Shown here: positions 12,601 through 23,600 of the stretch, in pieces
Layout: the number at the start of each line of letters is the position of its first letter
How positions within the stretch are numbered: the first letter of the stretch is position 1
Assembly: GCF_024713975.1 (NCBI RefSeq)
Contig: NC_091103.1
Coordinates: 8,121,001 to 8,185,000, forward strand
Direction: 5' to 3'
DNA: 64,000 nucleotides
DNA from: Paralichthys olivaceus
Taxonomy: Eukaryota > Chordata > Actinopteri > Pleuronectiformes > Paralichthyidae
Translations under genes and position numbers: made by a program
Notes under the pieces: generated by a model
Told to the model about the DNA's origin: nothing
What the model saw: the letters and a program-made list of their open reading frames with translations, nothing else
Database searches by the model: none

Positions 12601-14969
12601 CTCTCCTCCGTCCTTTCTGCAGATTAACAGTCCACAAATTAGGTGCTCGGACTCTGATCCGTTCCCTGGAGATGGACAAGGGAGATGGCGAGGGACAGTG
12701 TGATGAGGGGGTGAAGGAGAAGGTGGTAGAGCTCAGTGTCCAATCAGGAGTGAGCAGTTCCTTCACAGCCTTCATTGCTGTCAACAAAGGCAACAATGAG
12801 CCGATTCAAGGACCTCTGATGCGCAGAAATATACCAACACCCAGTGAGTGTATTTTTCAATGAGCAAATAATTAACTGCTGTAAAACTTAGTAACATGGA
12901 TTTGCTGCAAGTCTGCACAGTACAATTTTCAGTCATCAATGTTTTTTATCATCTATAGCCACTGTTTTTGGTTTCAGTGATGTGGTCGATTTCCCAGTCT
13001 TTTATGGCCTCTGCTCCTGCTGTACAGTATGGTGATTAAGAAGCTCAAGGGCTTATTCCCAAAGTTGATAATCAATACATGTATACTTCTTTTTTCATTA
13101 TTGAAGGTATCTCAAATGTGTCCTCCAATAAGTCTCATATGTTGTGTCCTAGTATCTAGAAACTGATACTAGACTGATACTAAACTGAATGCTGGTTAGG
13201 TCCTTCAGCTCATAGAGCTAGTAAGTTAACCACAGCTGGGCTGTAACAAACTGTTTCACTATTAGAACCATAAAATGCTATATATAAATTTGCTGTTATA
13301 TCAACTCATTTCTTCTGAATCAAAGGAAATAAGTTGGGATCGATGCCGGTGCTCAGCTGGGCTTGCTTTTCGATAGATTCTGCTCCTGCTGTACTCGGTG
13401 AGTAAGAAGCTCAAGGGCTTCGTGATCACACACTGGTGTAGTTCTACATCTCATGGGCACAAAAACACATGTCCATCACTTGATATTTCATGTTCAGGCA
13501 TTCACCCAGTAGAAAACTCCCTAAATAAATTGTATAAGGAAACTGCCAGTTGAACCATTACAATTTTTATGCACATTAGTTGGCAACAGCTTATCTGCCT
13601 TACTTAAATATATATTATATATTCTTCCCAAAGTTGATAATCAATAAATGTACACTTCTTTTTTCATTATTGAAGGTATCTCAAATGTATCTTCCAATGC
13701 AGAACCATTTGTTTCTCATATATATTTTGTTCACCAGCTGAGAAATGTACATCTTGATTTGTCATTGTCCTGCATTAAAGAGCTATGCCATTGTGCTGGG
13801 TGACATCTTGCCTCACCATTAGAGTGATGGCCAGTGGATTTATTGTCACACCACTCTGCTCTCCCAGTAGCTTGTAAGAAGGGAGCAAGTTCTCAAGCAA
13901 AGTCTGGCGGCTTTTTTCCTGGTATCAAGAAGAAATTCCAAGCTGTGGGGAAACAAAAAAAATCTTCGCTGGGAATGAGAGCTGCCCCCCATCAGGCTCC
14001 AAGACAGGATGGGATGTCCAGCTCCATGTATGATTCAACTTGTAAGTAGACCAAACCTGCCAAACCTCCATTAATGATGTATTTTGTTCTTATTTACTCT
14101 GCCTTCATCAGACTGGTATCCCTGTAGTAGCCTCTAGTGAGTAGACTAATGCATTTTGTAGTCTTTTGTAGGCATTTTTGATCAGGCAGAAACAAGTGAA
14201 TCATTACCTACAGCAAGGGGGTTATGTTTTGGTCTGTCTTCTCCTGGAACATTAAGAGATGTTTTTCAACACTAATTCATGGATCTTGATGGAGATATGA
14301 AAGCCTCAATGATTAAGTGATGTAGCTATGGGATAAATGGATAGATGTTCGTATTCTTTTTTTCTTCAGACTCAAGTCTTGGAGAAAATGACTGCACCCT
14401 ATCCATACAGCCACCCAGAGACCCTTTGCTGCAGCTGGTGTCCCTGCAGAAGGCATCTGGCTGCTGGTTGCTTGATCCGGATCTGGCTGCTGTACTGGGA
14501 AAGACCAGCGAGGAGGTGGAGAACACAAAGCCTCCATTGGTGTGTTATTATCAAAAATTATGACACAAATGAATAAGGGGTTCTTGTTTTAAAATTATGC
14601 AGTGATATCATATAAAGTTGTTCATTTGAAAGTGATTATTTTTAAAATATATATTTGCTGAATTAGGTGAACCAGGCAGTGTGGGCCACCATTCTGGCTC
14701 TGATCTGGCTTCATGGCTTCAAGATGGATGCAAAGGAAGAGTGGGAGCTTCTGGCTATGAAGGCTGTGTCCTGGCTTCGTGCTCAGAACGGTAATGATCA
14801 TAATATTAAGAGCTAATCTGTTGTTTTTATCAATGCATGCCAGGTAACATTAGCTCCTGATGATTTGTATTGTGTTTTTCTTTGTTTTTTTCCAGCACCA
14901 TCAAAGTGTGTGGAAGCTGGAAACACACTGTTGGGTTGCAATGTGCAGAAAGATGCCCTGGGGCTCTGA
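6616..14969 (+). CDS. vwa5a: vwa5a-like copy 2, complete chimeric gene (VIT + VWA domain protein)
   Basis: Coding exons: 6616-6655, 7262-7464, 7571-7793, 9382-9548, 9653-9767, 9857-10032, 10120-10208, 10309-10453, 11140-11219, 11298-11412, 11509-11667, 11950-12053, 12623-12843, 12978-13031, 13326-13397, 13868-14041, 14370-14539, 14667-14790, 14896-14969 (TGA). All borders are GT-AG and phases close, giving about 834 aa (human VWA5A is about 786). The start MECCGLLTAEKEPV follows an acceptor after a 5-base leader. Residues 1-130 form a VIT domain. The VWA domain carries an intact metal-ion site (DRSGSM, D285, and TDGE near 391-394). A variable linker follows, then the VWATILALIWLH module. Exons 1-15 match copy 3 and the last four match copy 1. 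No disabling change was seen. Cellular role is inferred from the family only. Confidence 0.9.
7848..8518 (+). other. 671-base intron segment present in copy 2, absent from copy 3
   Basis: In intron 3 of copy 2, sequence after GTCTTGT continues for about 671 bases before ACAAATGTTAAATTC. In copy 3 these two flanks abut directly at about 18847. No inverted repeats or target duplication were obvious, so a deletion in copy 3 is more likely than an insertion in copy 2. No coding potential was recognised. Confidence 0.7.
10866..10995. repeat. Dispersed teleost repeat (GTAGCACTTTTCTCATCTTGA family)
   Basis: The segment contains GTCTGTATTTATGTAGCACT, ACTCAAAGCACTTTACAGTA and CCCATTCACACAC, a pattern I recognise as a widespread fish repeat. 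It lies in intron 8 of copy 2 and is duplicated in copy 3 at about 21196-21325. Confidence 0.55.
13697..13700. other. Recombination junction joining copy 3-type and copy 1-type sequence
   Basis: Left of this point copy 2 reads TATCTTCCAAT exactly as copy 3 does at about 24013-24023. To the right it reads GCAGAACCATTTGTTTCTC, as copy 1 does from about 2637. Copy 3 and copy 1 each diverge from copy 2 on the other side. The shared AAT is the only homology at the join, apart from a 3-base difference immediately after it (GCAGAACC against GCAAAAGAACC in copy 1). This is direct evidence for an intronic crossover that produced the hybrid gene. Confidence 0.85.
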
Positions 14970-15049
14970 GGATTTAATTCAACTGCAGTTTAACTCTTTT
15001 GTATTGCTGCGCATTTTACAGCATTTATTTTGTCTAACTTCAACCCAAC

Positions 15050-15055
15050 AATAAA
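15050..15055 (+). terminator. Polyadenylation signal of vwa5a-like copy 2
   Basis: AATAAA lies 81 bases after the TGA stop of copy 2, in the same context as the copy 1 signal. Confidence 0.7.
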
Positions 15056-15875
15056 GTCTTGTTCTATCACGTTTTTCGTTTTCATTTGATGTTACCCCTG
15101 CAATGGAGGTTATGTTTTCACCCGTCTGTTTGTTGTTTTGTAAGCAAGATTATGCAAAAACTAATGGAAATAGTATCAAGATACTTGGTGGAAGTGTAAT
15201 GTATGGGTCATGGAAGAACCTTTCCCTTTTAGTGTGGATCTAGGACTTTTTGTTCACTTTCTTTAACGGTACTTTTTTTTTTTACATTTACCCAGGTTTT
15301 GCAGGGAATCATTTATTTTGTCTGCAGAATTGGGTCCGGACTTTCTCCAGATTTCGCAAGATCACTTGTTTTTGTTTATTGCACATCGACACTTGTGTCA
15401 GCTCTTCTCACCAAAAGCTCACTTAATATTTTTGAAGGTGTCTTCTACTTGTACGGCACCGCTTTTTCATTATCGTGCCCACTCGATCCTGATGAATCCT
15501 GCGGAGGATCCCCTGCTGTGTTCTCTCATCTGGTCCCCCGGACATTCTGCAGATTTTTTAGGGGACTGACCAGAGAAAATTCTTTGAAAGTCTGGAGGCT
15601 CTCACTAAGACATATGTTCACACATACAGCCCCTGCGGAGAAAGTCCCGAGGATCTCCAGAGCTCAGCATAACAGCGAAGAGCAGCACATTCAGAGAGTG
15701 TGTTCATTCCTGTCCTCCACCACTAGGCAGTGATGGCGTGCATGTGTGACAGGTGAGATATAGAAAGTGAAAGTGCTGCCATGTCACGGACTGTCCTTAT
15801 GTAGTCTGTGCTTCTGCTCTGATAACACGCGCAGCCACACTTTTCTGAACAGAGCCCCAATATCAACTTCAAGCT

Positions 15876-16008
15876 CCGCCCTTCCCGGTGCTCTGCAGTC
15901 ATAACCTCGAACGCACCAGCAGGCGTGACTGGCACTTTTCTCTCGCTGCTTTCGAGACAAGACTTTTCCTCGTTTCACACGTTTGTCTGCACATCCAGCA
16001 CTGAGCAG
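15876..16008 (+). promoter_or_regulatory. Promoter-proximal region and predicted non-coding first exon of copy 3
   Basis: It contains the GC box CTCCGCCC (15874-15881), which is absent upstream of copy 2, and ends at the donor CTGAGCAG|GTAAAC (16008/16009). The ATG exon's acceptor is at 17627. The transcription start is not determinable from sequence, and an IRF-like site lies upstream at 15763-15775. Confidence 0.4.
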
Positions 16009-17632
16009 GTAAACTGCTGCTTCTTCTCCGGATTTATACGTTTGTAGATTTAGATTTACGCGTGTAGTACAGAATGACGCAGATACATGACAATAACGCA
16101 ATTTACGGAGTTGTAGACGTCACACTGGAGCTGGAGACGAATGTCAGTGGTAAAATATATCGCTGCAATGTGGCGTTTACAAAAACCCGATGCCTTTTCC
16201 CACTTCTTTTACGATCCGGAACTTCCCATCAGACTGGTGATGCATTCAAGTGTCTCTGTGAATGCTCCACCTAACGTCACGAAACTGGACATGGTGACTG
16301 TGACACGATGGACGAAGTGTAACTGATTGTGAATTCAGTTTTATTTGTTGAATTGCGCAGCAAAGTTAATTGTAGCTGAGTAGACTATTAAAAAAGATCC
16401 CACTGTCCTTCCTTTTTAACATGGAGGAGCTCCTATGTTGCCAAACCCACCAAACTCCATTAAAAAAAGTTGCAATTCAATCATTATAAATACAATTAAT
16501 TCAAAGTCTAACTCGAAGTAATGAGGATTTATTTCGACGAAACTGTAATGAATTATTGCTAAAACTGTGGAAAGACGACCAAGGATGGTTTGAGTAAGTT
16601 TTATTCAATTTCTGTCGACTTAATACTAATTGTGTTTTACGATGATTAAATTACTGTTTCTTTAAATGAGTTTTTAAACTTTGGCTAGTGTCAGAAAACT
16701 GAGTGAGTCGCTAGATGCACAAGACAAACGTGGTGTTTAACTTGCCCAGCAGCTGCCTGTTCACTCTACACATGCCACAAAATCAATCAACTGTTTTGTG
16801 TGATAATGTTATTTAATGTAATCTTTTTAAAGGTTCAGTGTGTTAAATGTAGTGACATCTAGTGTTGAAGTTGCACGTTGCAGGTGAATAGCCGTCACCT
16901 CGCCCTCCCTTTCCAAACATGACAGAGAACCTGTGGCAGCCTTCAGTTGTCATAAAACTCAAGAGGTGTTTAGTTTGTTTAAAAAGCATGGCGGCCTCCA
17001 TGGAGAGGAGAAATATAGGGGAGAGAGGAGAGGTGGGTGGAGAGGGGGGAGGGGGAGGGGGAGGGGGGAAGACACAAGACAGGCAGAGACAAGCTGCAGT
17101 TGTGTAACAGTTATATAACAGGTTGTTATAATGAAACTCATAATAGAGATGCTTATAGATGTAACAATGGTATTAGTATAAGCATCAGTTACTATTATGT
17201 TTTTTATAATCATGATAATAACACAGCGTCAGATGTGGACCCTTTAGCTCTGGAGTCAGAGAGACCTGCAGAGTCAGAGAGATAGGGTAACACAAACTTT
17301 GGAAGTTAAACACATGAAGTAATGTGATAAAAACACACAGGGCCCAGAGTAGAGACGTGCTCAGTACATGATGGGAGTTCCCCCAGCAGTATAGTAGCAG
17401 TATAACTAAGGGATGGCTCAATCAGCTTTAAATAGTAGCTTCTAATGTGAACTTGTCAAATGTTTAATTTTGTCAAATACAAACTGCATGTCCAATGTCT
17501 CATAGTGGTTATAACCATAATTGCAATAAAATGTTTTTGATGACATCCATGTTAAGATATTCACTTCATAACACATGCAATGCAAAACATCATAAGTCCT
17601 TAAATGTGCTTGTTAATTGTTTCACAGATACA

Positions 17633-20600
17633 ATGGAGTGCTGTGGACTACTTACTGCCGAGAAGGAACCAGGTACAGAGCGTTAATGTAATGTAGATAA
17701 TAGAATCCTGTTTTTCACTTTATTAGACAGACGCTTGTTTAATATGGATATAAAAGAATGAAATGAGATGTTCTGAGGCTGGCCTCACCGACGCTAAAGT
17801 AGCCACTGTTAGCACCTGCGCTCGGCTCACACACGCCCTCTTCAGTTCTGGCTCTCTCCTGATCCACACTTCCCTTCGCAGATTTAAGCCACGACAGTAG
17901 TTTATTTGTTCTCTTCATTGTTAACCACTTCCACCTCTTACCATCACAGCCTGTAGGCTACCAGCGGCGGATAACAGTCGATATCAGTTGGAATGCTACG
18001 TACAGCTACCCAGAAGCACTTGCAAACTTTTTTAAAGTATTAACTTAATTTGTATCTCCTTGCGTTTTCTTTTCATTGGTTGTTAAGATATTTTCTTCTA
18101 TTCTCATATGTTGGATAGTATTTCATGTTTTAAATTTATTTTATTTTATTTATATTTAATCAAGTGATTCTTTTGCGTACTACTAGAGGGAGCCCGTACC
18201 ACACTTTGAGAATCACTGCTCTAAATAATACATAAAAGTCCTCAAGTTGTCTGAATATTGTTTTCGTTTCTTGCTCAGTTCCCCTGAAGAGCATTGAGGT
18301 GGAGCTGGAGGTGAGGGACCATGTGGCGACAGTGGTCTCCACTCTGAACTACGAGAACAAGGAGGACAAACCTCTGGAGGCTGTTTTTGTCTTCCCTCTG
18401 CCTGGAGACGCTGCTGTCTGTCACTTCAGTGCTCAGATTGGACAGACACAGATTATAGCTGTGGTTAAGGAGAAACAGCAGGTGAGCTGGACAGTGATGT
18501 CTCACTCACTGTGATGGATCTTAAAGTAAAACACAGAGAATGTTGCTCACGTGTGTCGTCTGTGTCCTCAGGCTCATGAGGAGTATGATGATGCGCTGAG
18601 CTCCGGTCAGCAGGCCTTCCTGTTAGAGGAGAGCGAGCAGAGTCCAGATATATTCACTCTGAGTGTGGGCAGTCTGCCTCCAGGAGAGAGCGCCTCCGTC
18701 AGGCTGGAGTACGTCACTGAGCTGGCTGTGCAGGCGGATGACGGGCTGAGGTTTTGTCTGCCCGCTGTGCTCAACCCTCGCTACCAACCTCAAGGTAGGA
18801 GGGCCAGCTAGAACGTTTTGGTTTGGTGCACACCAAACTGCGTCTTGTACAAATGTTAAATTCTGTTAACTATTTGGTGTGGCTCCTGCATTTGTGCTGT
18901 GGCACATTAAGCTGACATAGCACAAATGCAGCAAACTGCAGTCAGATCAATACCCTGACTGTCCTCCCCAACCTTGCCTCACTTTGTACAATTTTTCCAA
19001 ATTCTTTTTACCTCAGACACATAAGAGAGTTCCTAATAAAGCATAAGAGTAAGAGTGGACCATGAGAGGAGGTGCAGAAACTGCATGCTCACCCCTCAAC
19101 TTTCCTCCCAGGTGTAGGACCAGAAGTGCGCCTCACTTCTCCTCTTTTGGCCAAGGTTGCTCAGTCTATTCTCACTTGAACAGCGTTCTTGAATTGATTT
19201 TAGTCTGATCCCTTGTCTGGGACCAGTTTACCCTAAGAAACCCCTTGAGTAGTTGCATAACCTCTGAAAACGCAGCTCCCAAAAAAGTAAAACTTTATTG
19301 AGCCCCTGAGATACAGGGTATAGACTGGAATATGTCAATTCCCCTGATCATAGGGAGGCTGAGTTCATCCTGAGATGCAGTGTGAGAAGCTCAGACATCA
19401 GTTTAAAGTTGCTGCTTCAGGACAACGAAAGGAGCCAGTTGAGTTTCTTTAAGCATCTGATCTCCCAACTGTGAAGAGACCCAGCAGCAATCATGCTGGA
19501 GTGTATACACCATCTTGCCTGGGAACACCTCAGGATCCTTTAAGAGCAGCTGAAGAAGGTAGCCTGGAGAAGGATATCGACCTTTATTATTTGCTCCTTG
19601 AAAAATACAGTGTTGGTATATTTCTGTGCATCAGAGGTCCTTCGGCTCATTGTTGCCTTTGTTGACAGCAATGAAGGCTGTAAAGGAACTGCTCACTTCT
19701 ATTGTTTACAGGTAGTGGAGGTGCCAGTGTGCAGGTGACCTCTGTTCCAGCCTCTCTGGTTCCCTACAGTCTGTCTTTTTCTGTCCGAGTGTCGTCTCCT
19801 CGTCCAGTCTCTAAAGTAGAGTCCAGCTCCTCTCTGGAGCCTCTCCAGTACGTCAACACGGAGCAGACCCAGGCCACGGTAGGTAGACTGCTCCCATGTC
19901 TGCTGTGTGTGGTTGTTCCTCAGCACTGAGAGCTACGTATATAACTGTGTTGATATTTATGAGTGTGCTTTGTGAACTGCAGGTCAAGTTGGCTGCAGGA
20001 CACAAGTTTGACAGAGATGTTGAGCTGCTGATTTATTACAAAGATGCTCACCAGCCCACTGCTGTGGTGGAGGCAGGACAGGCCTCTGCTGAACCTGGTG
20101 AGTGAAAACTAGTCAGGTGGTTATTGCCCGACATTGGGAGTTGTTCATCGTCATCATCAGACACGTTGGAATAAATGATGTTTCAGGGAGTCTGATGGGT
20201 GACCCAGTCGTGATGCTGAGCCTGTACCCTGAGTTCCCCCAGTCTGTGATGTCTTCACTCGCCTCCTGTGGAGAGTTCGTGCTCCTACTGGATCGATCTG
20301 GGAGTATGAGTTTTCTGATGAGTGGCGGCAAGCAAACGGAAACTCGAATTGCCAGTGCAAGGGTATTCAGCGAGTTTAACTCTATCATCAAACCTTTCAT
20401 AGTGACTCTCACACAGTTTTCTTCACCATCTTGTCTCTGCTTTCCTCAGGATACTCTAATGCTCCTGTTGAAGAGCTTACCAATGGGCTGCTACTTCAAC
20501 ATCTACAGTTTTGGCTCGAGCTTTCAACACATCTTCCCGTAAGTCACCTCACATCCACACAACAGATCTCTTCCTGTCCTTGTTGTTAATGCTTGTGAAT

Positions 20601-23600
20601 GTGTGTTTGCATGTGTACATGAATGTGTGCGATGGCAGTAAGAGTGTGGAGTACAGTGAGAAGAGCTTAGAAGAGGCTCTGAAGATAGTCCAAGCGATGC
20701 AGGCGGATCTGGGAGGAACAGAGATCCTTGAACCCCTCAAACACATTTACAGCCAGCCCTGCATTCCCAATCAACCTAGACAAGTAATACACACATACAC
20801 ACACAAACATACTTAAACACACACATGAAGTAAGCAGTTGTACGAGAATCAGTCTCTACCTAATTGAACGACACCAGTGGCTCAGCTCCCTCTCCACCAT
20901 AAGAATCAACCACATACATTACAGCTGATGCAGCACTGATCTGCATGCCTATTTCAAGAACATGATCTCAAGATAATTGATCTCCCCCATCTGGGGCTGT
21001 GACTTGCTAAAATAGAGCATTCCGTCATGTCCTGGTCTAGAACAGTCAGTGTTATGTAGGTTCACACTTAAAAAGAGCAGGACAGTGGTAAAGAATATAC
21101 AGTATATGGAGACTGTGTGTGCAGTGATACTGGGTAATGTCACTGGCCTATTTAGAGCGAGCAATGGACTTGAAACTATAGATTTAACAGACAGGTTTAA
21201 GTGGTCTGTATTTATGTAGCACTTTTCTCATCTTGATGATGACGACTCAAAGCACTTTACAGTACACAAGTCCATCTCCCATTCACACACAAATTCATAC
21301 AGTGCATCTATGTCCCAAGTACAGTCTTGAGCATGTTGCAATGGTGCGTTAGAAGCTTACAGTTACCACATCTTTCTCATTGTTCTTCTTTCTCATTGTT
21401 CTTACTGGATGTCATGTTACTGGGTGAGCTGGTATGTACAGTAACTCCTGTCAAAACTCTCCTCCTCAGCTTTTTGTCTTCACTGACGGAGAGGTGTTCA
21501 ACACCAATGAAGTGATCAATCTCGTGAAGAAGAATTCAGATTTCCACAGGTGAAACCACAGAGTCCTGCTCACAGTGTGTCCCATGTTGTAGTGCTGTCT
21601 GTAAAACTCTTAACACCTGTGTTGTAGGTGTTTCTCTTTTGGCATCGGGGAAGGGGCCAGCTCTGCTCTTATCAATGGGTTGGCCAAGGAAGGAGGAGGT
21701 CATGCTCAGTTCATCACAGGAAGTGACAGGATGCAACCCAAAGTAAGACAAATACCACAGATGGACAGCTTTCAATAAAAATCTACTCTTACTAAAGTCG
21801 TTCTTATGTCTTAATTCTTTATATTTTCCTCTCACCAGGTGATGCAGTCACTGAAATTTTCTCTCCAGCCAGCAGTGAAGGACATCTCGGTCAAGTGGGA
21901 TTTGCCAAAGAAATTGTCTGTCACTCTTCTCTCTCCACCAATCACAGCAATTTTCCAGGGTCAGAGGTCACTGATTTATGCACAGCTCAGTGGACAGGTA
22001 GGAGCAGAGAGTCTGAGATCAAATATCAGTTGCTATGGCCAGAAATTCATCATCGCTATGTCATAAATAATCGATAATTACTCACACTTATATCATACTG
22101 CTATCTCATGCTCATATAGTATATCATATGTAAAAGAATTCTACATAGTGATTCTTAAGGATATTATGTAAGGATGCTTTCGTGGTCTTTCATGGTCAGG
22201 TGTAAGGGTAAAAAGAATAATAAGTTAGATTTCTTCATGTAATTGTGAAGATGGGATTGTCTTGTGACACTGATGTTTTCTCAGAGTTCAAATGCAGCAG
22301 AGGGCTGTGTGACGGTGAAATACAGCCTGGCAGGTCATCCCTCTGAGAACAAGCTCCACTTCACTCTCAAACCTGCAGAGGACACTGGGTAAAAAAGCAG
22401 CATCACTTTGAATTACATGCTGACTTTACTGTGTGATCACCTGTATCCAGGGGTGGGGTCAAGGGGGAACCAACCGCTGAAGTGCCCCTGTCCTGTTACT
22501 CTAACAAACTAGTGGTATTTTTCAAGCTCACAGTGTGCTTGAACAAAATACAAAAAATAAATTTAATGTAGTTAATATGTGGCCTTGCTCAAAACTATAG
22601 AGCTAACAGAAAACAATGAATGTCTTAAATGTGCAGCTTTCTGAATCAGGAATTGTGCAAGGATGTTGGGTGTAGAATTGCCCCCTCTGTGTAAATTTGT
22701 GGCTTCTTAATAGCCCGTGATTTCTCTTTTGGAGAGTCAGTGATGGACCATCATTCGGTGATTTGGATTTATAGAAATATAAAGTAAGCTTCACTCATGC
22801 TGCAACTCTCCGTTCAAACCTGAGAGAGAACTACAAGCCAGACTCGAACCCGACAGACATTCAGTTTTTTTTTGTGGGTCCAAACCTGACCCTGAGCCAG
22901 ATGTTTTCCCTGGGTAACCACACTCCGGTTCTCTCCTCCGTCCTTTCTGCAGATTAACAGTCCACAAATTAGGTGCTCGGACTCTGATCCGTTCCCTGGA
23001 GATGGACAAGGGAGATGGCGAGGGACAGTGTGATGAGGGGGTGAAGGAGAAGGTGGTAGAGCTCAGTGTCCAATCAGGAGTGAGCAGTTCCTTCACAGCC
23101 TTCATTGCTGTCAACAAAGGCAACAATGAGCCGATTCAAGGACCTCTGATGCGCAGAAATATACCAACACCCAGTGAGTGTATTTTTCAATGAGCAAATA
23201 ATTCACTTCTGTAAAACTTAGTAACATGGATTTGCTGCAAGTCTGCACAGTACAATTTTCAGTCATCAATGTTTTTTATCATCTATAGCCACTGTTTTTG
23301 GTTTCAGTGATGTGGTCGATGTGGTCTTTTATGGCCTCTGCTCCTGCTGTACAGTATGGTGATTAAGAAGCTCAAGGGCTTATTCCCAAAGTTGATAATC
23401 AATAAATGTATACTTCTTTTTTCACTATTGAAGGTATCTCAAATGTATCTTCCAATAAGTCTCATATGTTGTGTCCTAGTATCTAGAAACTGATACTAGA
23501 CTGATACTAAACTGAATGCTGGTTAGGTCCTTCAGCTCATAGAGCTAGTAAGTTAACCACAGCTGGGCTGTAACAAACTGTTTCACTATTAGAACCATAA

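Larger units (their letters stand above)
2637..13698 (+). repeat. Tandem duplication unit 1 (about 11.06 kb)
   Basis: The unit spans the last four exons of copy 1, the intergenic promoter, and the first fifteen coding exons of copy 2. It is repeated from 13,699 to about 24,020. The offset is 11,059 bases at the polyadenylation signals (3991 and 15050) and then shrinks because of small indels and the 671-base intron difference. Introns and intergenic DNA are as similar as exons, which indicates recent duplication or ongoing gene conversion. Confidence 0.85.
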
